Assembly (NCBI GenBank): GCA_025667525.1
Contig: CM046875.1
Span: 205,464,271-205,528,270, forward strand
From: Glebionis coronaria
Lineage: Eukaryota > Streptophyta > Magnoliopsida > Asterales > Asteraceae
DNA: 64,000 nucleotides
Reading direction: 5' to 3'
Below are positions 43,582 to 57,400 of this stretch, in pieces. Numbering within the stretch: position 1 is the first letter of the stretch; every line of letters begins with the position of its first letter. The notes beneath the pieces were generated by a model. That model was not told where the DNA came from. It did no database searches and worked only from the letters and a program-made list of their open reading frames with translations. The translations under genes and the position numbers were made by a program.

Positions 43582-45954
43582 AAGGCTTCGACCTGTAGGC
43601 TCTAAAACTCGACCTGTGACTAGTGGGTAGTCACCAGGAGCTTCCTAAGCCAACGTCTGTTATTCTACGTATTGATGTTTTCAGCTCATTGTTGTTTTAA
43701 CCATGATGTTTTCAGCACCTTGAGGTTTTAACCTTGATGTTTTCATCGATATTGTTTTACTAATATGGATGGACAACCGTCATTCATATTTAGTTATGTG
43801 TCATTGTTTCATGCATAATGTTCCTCGAGAACTGTGGATATGTGGACTGAACCCCAGTAGTTCATAATTAGTCACATAATTTTTTTTTTCTGATAAGTTT
43901 TGACAGATGAGTTTCATTTATTTATGTTTCATGTATCATTGTTGCATGAATTATGACTAAGTAATGGTTGGTACAGGACTGGCCCTATTTAGTCGCATGT
44001 GCTTTTATCGAAACTTTTAACTTTAGGACCGACCCATAGGCGTCCCCTCGCCATGTATTTTGTTTTGGGACCGACCCATAGGCGTCCCCTCGCACATATA
44101 AAAAGTTTTTATTAACTACATTATGCATTCATGCATAAAATTTTTCTCATGATTTATTTGCATAAAAATTTTTCATGTCCCCTCATAAGATAATATGTTT
44201 TTATGTCAACTATGTTTTCATACTGTCATCGTTAACTTCAGTTCATGCTGATTATGTTATACACTCCTTCATGTTGAATTGTTCATGTTTCTTCATGATA
44301 ATTCCGTCTTCATGTTGATTACATCTTACGCCTCTTTTGTTATTTATGTTTTCATGCAAGGCATTGTCGGATTTCATTGAATCCTGCTTTCATGATAGTC
44401 ATGGTTGGTTTTCATTGATCATGTTGTCAGGCAAATCATTGTTGAATTTTGTGTAACCACACTTTAACGTTTCTCTATGCAACCAGAATGAGGTTTATAC
44501 TGGCATTGCCAGATTATCATGATGGTTTTCCTAACCATTTAAACGATATACTTTACTTAAATCGTGACAAATGATCGACGCCATACCGATCATTTCATGT
44601 GCATTCCATGTGTACTCCATGTACTATATTCCATGTGTATTACACGTACCTAAATCCATGTGTATTTCACTCACAATACTTCACGAGTATTCGCTAGTCA
44701 ATTCTGAACCATCTCAGGCATATGTCCACTTGCTGATATTCTACAAAATTGCTGATGACGCTCATAACTTTGAGATGTTACTAACGGTTGATGCTGCTGA
44801 CGTTCGGAGACGCTACGAGATGCGGATGTTGTTCACAACCTGGAGATCCTACAAGACGAAGACTAAGGCGTCAGATCAAAGGAATTGGACGAGAAGATGC
44901 TTCATCATCAAACGATTTTCGTCAATCATTGTCCCTAATTCTTAGTTACACGTCACACGTCATTCAGCTGTCATTTCAGCCATATGAGTGCAAACCGGTA
45001 CCAGCCGGCCACTCAACTGAATAGTTACGTAAATCACGGCCATGAGAATGACCGTCATGGAACTAACAGAAAGGACGATAATAACTACTATGACAGAAAC
45101 TATCCTAGAAATCGCAACCGAGGCTCCGACCGCGGACGTGATCAGACATACAAATGATCAGTAGTCCAACCGATCCGCCAATTCTGGCATAATAACCTAA
45201 TATTGTAGTTCTATTGTTTTACGTCTCGAGACACAGGTCAAGACATCAGTCAAGACACATGTCTCACGTATACTTTCTGGAGACACATGTCAAGACATCA
45301 GTCAAGGTACATGTCTCACGTATACTTTCTGAAGACACATGTCAAGACACCAGTCAAGACATATGTCATTCTTATATTTCCAAGAAACGAGTCAAGACAC
45401 ATGACTCACGTCCAACTATGGAACATTTCTAAGAAATTCAGGGTACCCTCCAAGGGTATATCCATTTTTTTGTGCCATGTATTAATCAGGCCACAAGAAT
45501 TTCAATACCATTATCGGCGCATCAGGGAGAACTGTCACGTTGCCGATGTCACTTTCATTTCTTTCACCATTGTTCATATATTCATGACCATGGAAGACGC
45601 CTTTCGTATTCCCACGTATACGAAGGTTTTCCTTCAGCTTAATGATGAGATCCAACCTGCTAACGCATTTCCTCGGACAGACACGAGATGAATTTAATCC
45701 TAATTATGGACTATGAACAGCACACCATGCTACGATTCATAATTATGTACAATAATGTTTAGGCTCCTGAATACGTTCAGCTTAATTTTCCACCAGGAAA
45801 ATCTGTACAAATTATCAATGCTACAAGCATGTGCGTTGTTAGCCATGGTCGCTAAAATTTTCTAGCTGTCAGTAAGACACGACTACTTAAGTCTTTTACG
45901 CAAAGCTAGTTGATTATTCCAAAATCTTCCTATACATTCCAGAAGAACCTACGA
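43582..45954 (+). pseudogene. Tekay-2 leader and gag/protease region, decayed
   Basis: The leader holds two copies of GGACCGACCCATAGGCGTCC at ~44029 and ~44068. Beyond it, frames of up to about 130 codons occur but none shows a Gag, zinc-knuckle or protease motif that I trust. Decayed gag is expected here by position only. Confidence 0.5.
45228..45411 (+). repeat. 52-bp tandem repeat in Tekay-2, about 3.5 copies
   Basis: Unit GAGACACATGTCAAGACATC followed by AGTCAAGACACATGTCTCAC and GTATACTTTCTG. The first two copies match closely; the later ones degrade. The unit itself contains near-palindromic GACACATGTC. It lies in the internal region near the expected gag/protease. Confidence 0.88.
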
Positions 45955-46390
45955 GGAGAAGGATGGTACCATGAGATTATGTGTTAACTACCGTCGATTT
46001 AAACAAATCACCATTCATGACCGTTATTCTCCTCCACGTATTGACAACATGTCCAAGTGACCTTATAGTGTTAATCACTTTTCCAAGATCAAACTCATGA
46101 TCATGCTGCCAACAGTGACGAGTGAAAGAGCAGGACATGTCCATGACTGCTATTCGTACACGACTCGGTCAAGCTAGATTTATGATTTTGAATTAGTCTC
46201 ATCAGTGCTCCAACGACATTATAAGAATAAGTTTTCATGAACTCATAGCAAATTCATCAGTGTTTTCATTGAGGATAACCTGATTTCCTTTAAGCCTAGA
46301 AAAGAACAGGAAGACCATATCTGCATTATGTTGCAAATTCTTTGACAAGAGAAATTTTACCCTAGAAATTTTTCCAATATCAATTCTGTT
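45955..46390 (+). pseudogene. Tekay-2 reverse transcriptase remnant
   Basis: KDGTMRLCVNYRRFKQITIH (from ~45958) is the RT palm entry motif. TAIRTRLGQARFMI (~46150) and, after frame changes, SVFIEDNLISFKPRKEQEDH (~46255) align with the catalytic block, where FIDD is expected but FIED is found. Stops separate the pieces. Between 46390 and 47780 I recognise nothing; integrase is expected there by position. Confidence 0.82.
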
Positions 46391-47780
46391 TGATTAAAGT
46401 GACACACTGAATCACATGGGTTTCTACAGTTAATCTTACCATGACTCAGCTTATGCGTAAAGGAGAAAACCCTACACTACATTAGCTGTTCTAGAAAATC
46501 CTACACTAGGAGAAGTCTAGATTCAGAGACTCAGAGTTTCGCAAACTCCTATGTATCAAGTTCTACGAAGCGAGATACAGTCACGTTCATATCTAAGTAC
46601 CTGACATACCAACAGGTTAAGATAGGACACCAACAGACTGGGATGTTTTCATCATCTGAAATTGTGAATTAAAATGGGACAAGATCTCCACGGATTTTGG
46701 TTACTAAATTAACGCAAACTCAGAAGAAGCATGATGTTATCTGGGTTATTGCGAACAGTTTGATCAAGTCTGCAGAGTCCTTACATCCGCAAGGATTTCA
46801 GAACCAACAGATTGATTAGACATGTTCCAGCCAAGGCTCATCCGATCACTTGGCAATTCCTCAGTTATCGAGTCAGACAAATATTCATAATTATGATCCT
46901 TATTTACTTCACGTCCTTGTTCTAATTTCACGACTTGCTTTCGCACTCGCATTCATGACACTATTCACGTTCATGATGGCATCTCGGCTTACGATTTTAT
47001 GTTCATTTTCTCATTCTGGGAAGTTTTGTAGGAACTTGAGAGACCAGACCCAAGTTTAGTATAACCCCCTATCCTCAGATAGACGTTTCTCATCATATCC
47101 TATGTCTCACCTTGTAGCGTTTGGCGTTACCGCCATTATATTCTATGTTCACGATATGTTTCACATGTCATGTACATTCCATGTTCCTCATATCATGATC
47201 AAGATATGTTACATGTATCATGAATCATGATATGTTTACTCATATTACACTCATCATAACTCAACGTACCACGTTCATAGTTTTTCACGTATTACGTTTA
47301 AAATTTTTCACGTACTATGTTTCCTTATGTCTCGCGCATCATTGCTAATTATCAGTGAAGTTAGAAGTGTCTTGCACGATAACGTTTTAGTTGCCTTACA
47401 CGTTAATTCTTATTCCCTCGATCAAATTTAGGGGATCTACCTTAAGCTGATAACAAGAAACCTCTTCGTATTTCAAGTCAAGGTCAGGAGGACCAAGATT
47501 TATCATTGGTGTCAAGATCTTGTGAAGGAACCGTTCCAAGAGGGAAGCCACTTGGAAACGGACAAGTTCATCCGAACTTCTTACCCGTTTTTCTCTTATC
47601 AATTAGATATGTCCTTTCAGTCACGTCACGTTCCATGTCCTTTGAAGACATGTCACGTTCCACGTTCCTTCTGCTAGGTCACCTGCACGTTCATTTATCT
47701 TACATACCCTCTCAGTTGATTCGGGTATGTTTCTCTTTCAGTTTACGTTATCTATAATTCGGGGACGAATTATTCTTTTT

Positions 47781-47793
47781 AGGGGGGAAGAGT
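47781..47793 (+). other. Polypurine tract of Tekay-2
   Basis: AGGGGGGAAGAGT directly precedes the LTR start TGTAAAACCCG. Confidence 0.88.
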
Positions 47794-48029
47794 TGTAAAA
47801 CCCGCATACTTTACCATGAATAGTACCATTAAGATCGTACCTACTAGATTAAAACTTTCCTTTTATAGTATGATTACGTTCACGAGTCAGAATTTTACGT
47901 ATTACGTACGTGTTAGAACACGATAAGTATTTATTACGTACGAAGACACAATAATTATTTAACAATAATTAATCACGAACATGCGATCATGAAATCATGA
48001 ACGTAATTTAATCACGAGCTAATATTAAT

Positions 48030-48158
<129 letters not shown>

Positions 48159-49307
48159 CACGAACACGAATAAATATATTAAGTCACGATCGATAACTAA
48201 TTAAAACACGCAAATTACGAACACGAGAACACACGAGAACACACTATATTATTTAGACTCGAGAAATGTACGGGTTACCCTTACGTGGGCCCCTACCCAC
48301 GAAATTAGGAAGGAAGAATGGGCCAAGCCCATTTTAAATTTTACTAAAACATGGAATTAGGAAAGATTTTGGTCATTTTCACATTACAGGAAAAATAACA
48401 AAAACCCTAAAAGTTTTCTTCCTTCTTCCTTTTGTTCTCTTTGGCCGCCACCTACAATACCATGGAGGGGTGATTCGGTTTGATTTTAACCTTGGAATTA
48501 TTACAAGCATTCGTGTGTGTTCATCCTTGATCGATCCACGCATTCGGTATATCATTTAAATCCTTTTTCTTTTGTTTTGATTTATTAAATTAAATAAGAA
48601 CATGATGTTTTTAAAAACCTAATTAAAAACATGAACTAAACATGTAATTGGTTATGGGGTAAATCAAAACGGAGGTTTTTAGGGGTGATTGTTTGGCCGA
48701 CGCCTAAACCGAACCCCAAGGGGGTCTCGGTTTGGCTAATAAACCACCGCCGAGACCATATGGTCCCGGTTTGGTGGTGTGGGTCCCACGGCAGCAGTAA
48801 ACCAAAGGGAACCCCGAAGTGATTCGGGGTATGGTGTCGATTTCATGTCCGGTTCATGGTTTCTAGTCAAGATCCGGTTCACGGTTTATGTTAAGATTAT
48901 TTTTTATAATCATATGTTGAAATTAAATTAATAAGTATGACATGATTAATTTAATAAACATGACTTAGGTTATATTTAATTATTAGATCATGAAATTATT
49001 ACCCTAAGTATTTTATATTTTCTAGAATTATAATTAATTATTTATTTAAAAACCATGGTTATAATTAATTAATTAACATGACTTAGGTTATATTATTAAT
49101 AGATAATAATACATGTTTTAACCTAAGTATTGAACTTTATTTAATTAAAAACATGATATATTTTCATTAAATACTTTTAACCCATAGTTTATTTAAATTA
49201 CATGTAATAATTAATAAACTATACATTATATCATTATGACTTAGAAAATAATCGGGAAAAACACTTAGGCTTATATACTTAGCTTATTTAACCAGCTTAT
49301 ATATAAT

Positions 49308-49590
49308 TATGGAAACTTTCTATTTTTAGAAACTTAATTAGTTAAGGCATCTAATCTATTTATGGAAACTTTCTATTTTTAGAAACTTATTTAATTCAGG
49401 CAGCTAATCTATTTATGGAAACTTTCTATTTTTAGAAACTTATCTATTTTAAGTAGTAATTCTATTCTTGGGAAATTTCTATTTTTGGAAACTTTCTATT
49501 TTTGAAAACTTTCTATTTTTGGTAACTTTCTATTTTTGGAAACTTTCTATTTTTGGAAATTTTCTATTTTAGGAAACCTGCTTTTTTTGG
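49308..49590 (+). repeat. Nested tandem repeats TTTCTATTTTTGGAAAC in the Tekay-2 LTR
   Basis: Three ~61-bp units carry GGAAACTTTCTATTTTTAGA followed by AACTTA and a variable CTAATCTATTTAT part. They pass into about six 17-bp units TTTCTATTTTTGGAAAC. The short unit is the core of the longer one, so the array probably grew by slippage at two scales. Confidence 0.88.
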
Positions 49591-50807
49591 AAAGTTACTT
49601 TTTATTACACAGTAAGTATAATAGTACATGAAATATCATAAATACTTAATTAGAATAGACGAAATATAAGATAAACACAGTTTAAGGCTTAAAATAGTAA
49701 AACATGATATGAACATATAAAATAAGCTAAGACATGACATAAAACCAATTACGTATTTAGTAAGCAGATACTTATTCATGTATGTATTTATGTAGCATTA
49801 GTGATACCGAAGTAGGATTCTCCTCAGTTCATCTTCTTCGTTCACTGGACATAAGGTACAGATTCCCGTCCTTTCAGTATGGACATTCTTTCCTTATTAG
49901 GATTCCCCGTATGCAGCCAAATGTTTTCCCGTAGTATAAGTTTATATGTTTGACTTGCTTATGTTTAATTTAGAATACCTATAGCCATATACATGCATGA
50001 CCAGTTTCACCTAGTTATGGAGGTACCATAACCATAACATCAGAGGCACTGATGTTATGACTTCACCACGGCGGAGTGATTGCTCGTGGCGTCCCCTCAG
50101 CTTTTGGCCATATTTTTATATTTATCATGTGGGGCGTATGGGTGCATCCTAGTTACATGTTTCAGTTAGGATTTCATGGTGAATGTGGTGTGTGCCTTGC
50201 ATCCTTCACAAGGAGCTGATCCCTCCTACCCAAAACCAGTATATTAAATTAGAGGCAGCCCCTCTAATTTGCATGATGAGGTCACCCCTCCAAGTATTCA
50301 TGCACAGTGGATTTTCATGACCTATATTGGCTAATGGTAAAATATGTTAAACAGTTTTACAAGATAAACATAAGGCTTTTCAAACTATAAAACCAGTTTT
50401 ACCAAGACTTAACCGGGTTATCCAGGTCTTAGTTTCTTCCGCTGTTTCATGCTGTTATGCTTATATTATTCATGCTATACTTGTATATCCGTGCACTGAG
50501 CGTTATGCTCAGCCGTTTTTCCTTTCATGTTCCCAAAACGGCAGGTACCCAAGACTCGAGCATTTGGAGGACGTGCATAGGATGGAATCTGCCATAGACT
50601 TCTTTTCCTTTTTGCCTTCATATACTTATGCTTGTTTAGTCTTTCATTCATTTCTTTTGCTTTATTATGTTTGAGCTTATGTTTGGGACCGATGTTTGAT
50701 TCCGGTTTACCCTATGGTCATCTAATGTTTTAGACATTTATCCTTGTATGCTTTGATGACACGCCATAATTACGCGTGACATTCCATTATCAAAATGGTG
50801 TGTTACA

Positions 50808-51728
50808 CAAGCACAATTATATCATGAGGAATCTCTTTTTTCCATTTGTCGTTTTCATGTTTTTGCCAGTCTCTTTCAACGATTGATTTAAAATTATCAA
50901 TGTGATGTTTAAGAATACCAAGTGTTTTTCTAATTTTTCTTTTAGAAGCATCAAGAGGCAAAGAGTTAATATATTTAGAAACATTGGATTTCTTAGTGGT
51001 AAAATTTTTCTTCCATTGAATTCTTCTTTGTTTGCTTTCAAAAAAGAAATCCTCACAAGACTTCTGTTTTTGTGGAGTGAAAAGACCATAAAGACTGTTT
51101 TCATAAGCATAATTGTATGGTTTCACAAAATCTTTATTGACCGGCGATCTACTCTCCTCATCCCAAAGGGATGTCTCTTCACTATCAAGCCTTACTACTG
51201 GGCAATCATGATCGGTCCATTCGGACTCATCAAGATATAAGTGGGGGTTCTCAGCTTGAGCTTGTTCGAGGTACTTAGGGCTTACAAAACTAGCTTTACC
51301 CTTAGAAAACGACCGTGGCGCTATCATTCTCATGGTTTGAATAGACTGATTCGTTTTATAAACAATTATCTACAAAATATCGACTTGTTCTTCGAGTTCT
51401 GTTACTTTTTCTGTATCTTTGCCTTGTCTATTTCGGAAATCTTGTTTTAAATTTTCAACCTCTTGTTTCTTTTCCTTGATAATTATAACAGAATCAGTGG
51501 CATTGATAGAAATCCTTTGTTAATGTTCGTTTACTTTTGTTGTGGTAAGGTACGTTTTTTGACGTTGATCATATAAGAAAGCATTATATTGACGTTTTTC
51601 TTTAGCTAACAAAGCAAGAGCGTCGTTGTATTTATTTTCAAAATTGTCCTTTTTAACGTTAATTAAACAACCTTTGTACCCCTCAAGATCTTTGTCTCTT
51701 TGAATAAGCTGAGCTCTATAACTATCTA
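50808..51728 (-). pseudogene. Copia gag C-terminal fragment (probably Copia-B)
   Basis: One minus-strand frame reads through with two stops (about 51522-51520 and one near 51360). It starts in a coiled-coil region (IDSYRAQLIQRDKDLEGYK, LALLAKEKRQYNAFLYDQRQ). Then come NQSIQTMRMIAPRSFSKGK, FVSPKYLEQAQAENPHLY, SRSPVNKDFVKPYNY and SKYINSLPLDASKRK. This order is familiar from the Gag region of Asteraceae Copia elements (recalled). Strand and order fit the gag of the Copia-B element whose RNase H lies at 42567-42901, with Tekay-2 between. Tekay-3 cuts the upstream end at 51729. Confidence 0.8.
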
Positions 51729-54405
51729 TGTGACAACCCAAACCCGAGGTCATTTATTTAATATAATATAATATTATTTTACGAATGATTTTGAAATTTT
51801 TAATGAGTTGAATGATATGACGATTGATGATTTTATTAACCGATGTTGGAGGTCTTATTTTTATCTTTTTACTAATAGCGAGGATTATTAGTGACCACGA
51901 TATCGACGGATGCCCGAGATTTTATGTTTTATCATTTGTTGTCTCGATGTTTATATTTTTGACGTTTTTATTTTAAGTTCGTATTAAGTCGAACCGGGAT
52001 CATATTATCATCATATTTTGAGTGTGTTTTAACTTTTGAAAAGTATTTTTACAAAACCCGAGCCTCGTTAATATTTTCAAACTCGAAAATTTACATTTTC
52101 AACCTTGTAAACTATTTAATTGCATTTTGGACCAAAACTATCACAAATTGGCAAAATCTACCCACCACCACCACTATAAATAATTTTTCCACTATAACAA
52201 AACACATACAAATGTGTGAAAATGAAATTCATCTCTCTCTCTCTCTCTCTCTTCTCTCTAGCAAAACCGTACACCCCCCCCCCCCCCCAACCAAAATCAT
52301 TTGATTTTGAAAAATTTCCTTTGAATCCATAAAAACTAATGAATATCCCATGTTGCAAATTTGATACTGATCATTTTGGTTTAAATTTTAACAACATGCA
52401 AGAACTTTTAATTTTTGATGACGATCCATGGAGGTTTGATCTAATTTCTTATGATATAGTTGTTGTTAGTGTTGTTTTATATATATTTTAATTATTGCAT
52501 GTTTGAAATTTTGAGTGGGTAAATTTTTGCATGATCATTCAAGGGTGTTATGGGTTAGATGATATGTTTGTGATGATATTATGATGATTTTAGACATATG
52601 AGATTGATTAAAATTGGATGAAAAATTGATTTAGCATGACTTTTTAAAAGGCAATTTAGATCAGTAGGTTCAAGCCCAATTTTGGGTACCTTACTGTTTG
52701 AAAATGGTTTAACTAATATCATAGGGTTGTAGAGAATTCTTTTAGATTCTATTTGATATAAGGTAGAGCTTCTAGCTCCAAACGAGCGCGAAGTTATGAT
52801 GTTTTGATTATTCGTGTACCGGGAGACGAGTATCAACACAATCCGAAGTTGTTGTCGATATTTGGATCGAATCTCGGGGTTTATAGAATGAGTTGTAAAA
52901 ATGGTAAAGTTCTGATGTTTGGTTCTAAACTAAGGGTTGTGAGTCTGTTTTCAAACTCAAGTGTCGGATTTGTAAACGGGATTGTTTAGAATGGTCAAAA
53001 TGGTTGTATGAGTCGGTGACGTAAACCAGTCCGGTTTTGTAGTTTAAAGATGTGTCGGGCAGGGAACTTTAAAAGTAAAATCTTTTGATGGGCTTTTAAC
53101 AAGTCTTTCTATATATAGTAAGTGACATCTCTTATTAGTATCATAAGTATTTGATGTGTTTAAGTGGGGTAAATGAGCTCGTACATTTGGTGTGTACTGG
53201 CAGATTTTTATCGAAAGGATTGACTAATAAAGTAAACATATAGAAGGAAGTAATAGGTCACTTGTATTGTTTTTATTTTGGGTTGGTTGTGATTTTATTA
53301 TTTTGAGTTTGATGTTACTAAGTATGGATTTTATTCGAGTTTATTATTGATGAACGCGCCTTATTTGATAGGTTGCGGTTTTTGTGTTTATCGGGCATCA
53401 ACTATCGTCGAAGATCGTCTTACTACTGCTATTACTCCAGGTGAGTGTATAGCCTCGCTTTTGTAATTGGGTCGAATGATTGTAAAACCTGCGAGGGGGA
53501 TACATGCTATTTGAAAGTAAAATTAACACAAGTCATGATTAATTGTTTGGACCCGAATGTTGCCTTGTTGCCTTTGTTGTTTTGAATTTTATAAGTACCT
53601 AAATTGCAAAAGTCCCTAAATTCATGAGCCGTTAACTATCTTCTCACTTGATGTTGTGAGTTGGGAATAGCCGCTTATTCTAATGATAGTACTATCAGGC
53701 TGACGACCCTATCTGAGACCAGAGCTTTACGCTGAGTAACCTCTGGGAAGGATAATTTTACGAGAATGAGAATGTGGTATACTAGCAATTGATACCCTAG
53801 TAGGGGCACTGGAATTCATCTAGTCATGCCGGCTTTAGGCGTGGGTGACTAAGTTAAGGGGTCGGTGTCATGATCTTAATAAAATTCTATAGCTATTGCT
53901 ATATGCCTGAATGCATGACTAATAGATTGTGTGCACGACAATTCTATTAAATGATCTTGATTGATTTTTCTCTTGTGTTCAAATGATGATTTGGAAAACC
54001 TATAGACTCGCTCAACCGTTGTGTTGATGATTTTAAGCATGTATTTCAGGTGATTGAAGTGGATTGCTGATGGAGCTTGCTGGAGAAAGATTACGGATTG
54101 CTTTTGTGGTGTTTGGGTCTAAAACTAATTTCTTTCCCTTTTGTCATAAAAATAATAATATACGGTCATGTACTGTGGTAAATTGTTTATTGAATTGGAT
54201 AAAATCTTTGGGGGACCTAAATGTGACTCTGATATTTCTAAAATTGTTTTAGCTAGGATCAGAAGTTTAGAAAATTGTTAAATTATACCCTTTTATATTT
54301 CAAATGTACGATTTTGAGATCGTTTAAAGTGTTTTGTGTAATGATGTTTGAGTTTAGCACCCAAATGTGTATTTCCGTTGCACGATGTAATTTGGGGGTG
54401 TTAAA
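51729..54405 (+). repeat. 5' LTR of Tekay-3
   Basis: 2677 bp, TGTGACAACCC to GGGGGTGTTAAA (the end is normally TTACA). TATAAATA at 52175-52182 is followed by a (CT)n run (~52230-52258) and a 15-C run (52274-52288). The other LTR has much shorter CT and C runs. Confidence 0.9.
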
Positions 54406-54406
54406 A

Positions 54407-54420
54407 TTGGTAATTAGAGC
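54407..54420 (+). other. Degenerate tRNA-Met primer-binding site of Tekay-3
   Basis: TTGGTAATTAGAGC, two changes from the usual TTGGTATCAGAGC plus one extra base, directly after the LTR end. Confidence 0.75.
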
Positions 54421-55673
54421 TTTTTAGTTATAGCGAATTAGGTCGATTTTTGAAAAATATCCTAAACTGTAACTTTGGTGTCGAAAATATTTTACAAAAG
54501 CAAGCAACTTCTCCGCAAGGCTCTAGTAAGATTATTTGTTTTGTGTTGTTTTATGGTTAGATGTATCCCTTAAAATTGAAATGAATTTTTAAAGTATTTA
54601 TTAAGTAAATACTATGATGATGTATTGATGATGTATTGATGTTGTTGAAAGTACATTGAGTACTTGTTATTGTAATTTTCTTTATGTAATGCATATGTAT
54701 ATAATTTTAAATAATGACCTTATATACGGCTGAGGGTCTAGAATAGTAGACCAGATGATGAACGATTCTACAACTGATTTCTTGTGACTTGTATCGGGTT
54801 TGAGGATGTTTGATTAGTTGATGTATGATAGATATATGGTTGAAAACTGGTGTGATTAGAAGGTTGATGTGAAAGAAAAGTTGTTTTAAAGGTTGTATCT
54901 GGTATGTGGAGAATTGAGTTTGTTAGGACTTGGAAGATGGATAGGATTGCTAGTCTTGGGTTGATTGTAATGAATTTGTGCGTTTGAATTGAAAGGTTTA
55001 AAGAGTAGTAGGTAAGTTTTGAAAGGATGAGTGAGTGGGAGTCTCATGTGGGATCAATTCTGAGTAGAGCTTGGAAGTTTAGGAATGTTGAAAGTCGTAC
55101 TGAGACTTTCCTTGTGATTAATCTGCCGTGTAGCAGTGACTATTTGGACTTTGAAATGAGCTGCAATCATGTTAGGGATTCATCTTTGAAGTGCGAACGG
55201 GGAAATAGACGAGTGTGATGAAGTTGACAGCAATATTAAGGAGGATGAGGAACTGGTGTCTAAGGAACTAATCGCGTAATGGATTTCTTTGTATCTTGTT
55301 TTCTTTTTGTGATCGAACTTATTTAATCCTTGTGTCATAGCATTATGATGGAACTTATTATCCTTTAAGTTTGTTCGGTAGATGGTTGTAGTGACAGACA
55401 CTACCACTATCCTGTTGAATCCTCAACACAATCTGAATTACCCTCATGATCTATGATGTACCTTTATTAACTCTTTTGGGTTTGGTTGATGAACCATTGT
55501 AGCTTGTGTTGTTCGTACATGTAGTATCCGTGAGATGTCCTGATAAACAATTCTTTCTTTTTTCTTGATATGAATACTTATCATGTTTCTTTCTTCTGTG
55601 ATGATGGAAGAAGGAGTAAGGGAAGCATATTTCTGTCATTAGTAGATCGCTACGTGACTAAGTTTCTTGAAAT
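54421..55673 (+). other. Tekay-3 leader region
   Basis: 1.25 kb without a recognisable coding motif, between the primer site and the gag start. Some short frames exist but none is supported. Confidence 0.5.
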
Positions 55674-56880
55674 ATGTCGCCAAAACTAACAATTGCTACT
55701 GTTAACACCATGATCGAACATGTTATTGCTAAAGCACTTGGAGCTGGTTGTGCTGCAAGGAATCAAGATGCTGGAGTTAGTTGTGCTGGAGATAATGGTG
55801 TTGCAGTTGATGCTGCTAAGGATAATGATGATGCCGCTGAAAATAATGATGATGCTGCTGAAAATAATGATGATGCTGCTGAACATAATGATGATGTTGC
55901 TAATCCAGATGATAGTGTTGCTGCGGTTCTGCAAGTTCGAAAGAATATATATATGTTAGTTTTCAAAAGTGGGGTTCTACGCAGTTTTGTGGTATTAGTG
56001 GTGCATTATAATTGCATAGTTGGATTGATAAGATAGAGAGTACTTTTGAGATTATTGGGTGTTCAGAAACTAATAAGGTTAAATCTGCTGCTGCTATATT
56101 TCAGGATGGTGCACTAAGATGGTGGAATAAACAAGTGACTACTTTAGGATTTGTTGTGGCTAATGGTTAGACATGGACCGTGATGAAAGGATTATTGACT
56201 GCTAGGTTTTGTCATGAGTAGGAACTAGGACAGTTGGTATCTGAATTAAGGCACTTAGTGCTGAGGAACGATGTTATTACTGCTTACTGGGAAATTTTCT
56301 GAGCTATATTTGCTATGTCCTGATACTTCTGTGAATGACTGTAAGACAAGGAAGCAATACATTAGATTATTGTTTAGTAATATCAAGAGTGAGATTATTT
56401 CTTCAAAACCTAAATCTTTCGATGAAGCTGTTCAGATGGTGCATGCTTTAATGGACATAGAGGTGCAAGATAGGAAAGATAGTATTGTTGAAAACAATAA
56501 GAGAAAGTGGGAATATGCTAAGTTCAACCAGAATCAAGGACAGAATTGTGAGGATTATAGTAATAAAAATAACCAAAGATAGAACCGAAACCAGTATTTA
56601 AACTATGGAAGGGATGAGGAATTTCGTACTACCATTGTGTCTGGAAATGACAAGATAAATTGCAAGTGTGTTGCTGTACTATTTACTATGTACGTAATTT
56701 TTCACAGTTGCGACTAGAGTTAGGACAATCTAGTCATAAAGCTTCTAAGTGCGGAACAAGAGGATTAGTCACTGGAATTAGTACCCCTGGAGTAGTGATA
56801 TGATTTAGTCGTAGCGAGAAAGGACACAAACAAAGGAATTGTCCAAGGAAAGGAAATTGACAAGATAGGAATGCTGCCGC
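55674..56880 (+). pseudogene. Tekay-3 gag (broken)
   Basis: The frame starts MSPKLTIATVNTMIEHVIAK and contains an acidic 7-residue repeat NNDDAAE (four copies, 21-bp units, 55815-55905). After a frame change, WIDKIESTFEIIGC, FQDGALRWWNKQVTTLG and MKGLLTARFC (~56020-56215) give the Gag domain. SFDEAVQMVHALMD (~56417) and a Lys/Asn-rich stretch follow. EKGHKQRNCPRKG (~56818) is the remnant of a CCHC knuckle that has lost its first Cys residues. Several stops interrupt it. Confidence 0.82.
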
Positions 56881-57400
56881 TCCAGTTTACATTTGAATGA
56901 TCCTGAAAAACCCTTAGGGTCTGAAAATTGTAAATGGTATATTCTTATTTGGTGATCTTTATGTTAGTATGTTGTTTGATTTCAGATCGGGTAGAAACTA
57001 TAGAAATGTAAAGGTTCAGTTGTTTTATCAATGGAGAATTAGTAAGAATGACAATTAACTATGATGTGGAGTTAACCGATGGAAAGGTTGCTAATATTAG
57101 TTTTATACTAAGAGTGTGTTCCTTGAATTTAGGAAAGTAGATGTTTAGTATCAACTTGATGCTCAAAGAGTTGGAATCTTTAGATATGAATTATTGGTAT
57201 GAATTGGTTAGTGGTGCGTAGTGCTGATGCTTGAGATTAGACTAATCTTTACTATAAATTGGTAGTTGCTGGTTTAGATTTTGTTGGGAAGCTGAGTATT
57301 GACTATGAGATGTGATGAGTGAACTTTCCGTTTAAGAAGTGTGTCTTGTTTGGAGATGAGGAAGAATGTGGAAGAGGGATATGATGTATTCCTAGCTCAG
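56881..57400 (+). pseudogene. Tekay-3 protease remnant
   Basis: LYVSMLFDFRSGRNY (~56960) aligns with the protease active-site region, where FDTGA is expected and FDFRS is found. YDVELTDGKVANISF (~57060) follows in the right order, and a GMNWLV-like end lies near 57205. Frame changes and stops occur between the pieces. Confidence 0.72.

Noticed and set aside
50808..50812. CAAGC as a Tekay-2 target duplication
   Set aside because: The left LTR end is deleted, so the second copy cannot be seen.
52804..52989. Similar ~60-70-codon frames at 52804 and 60619
   Set aside because: They are the same piece of the Tekay-3 LTR in both copies; no motif, and the second copy differs in length and end.
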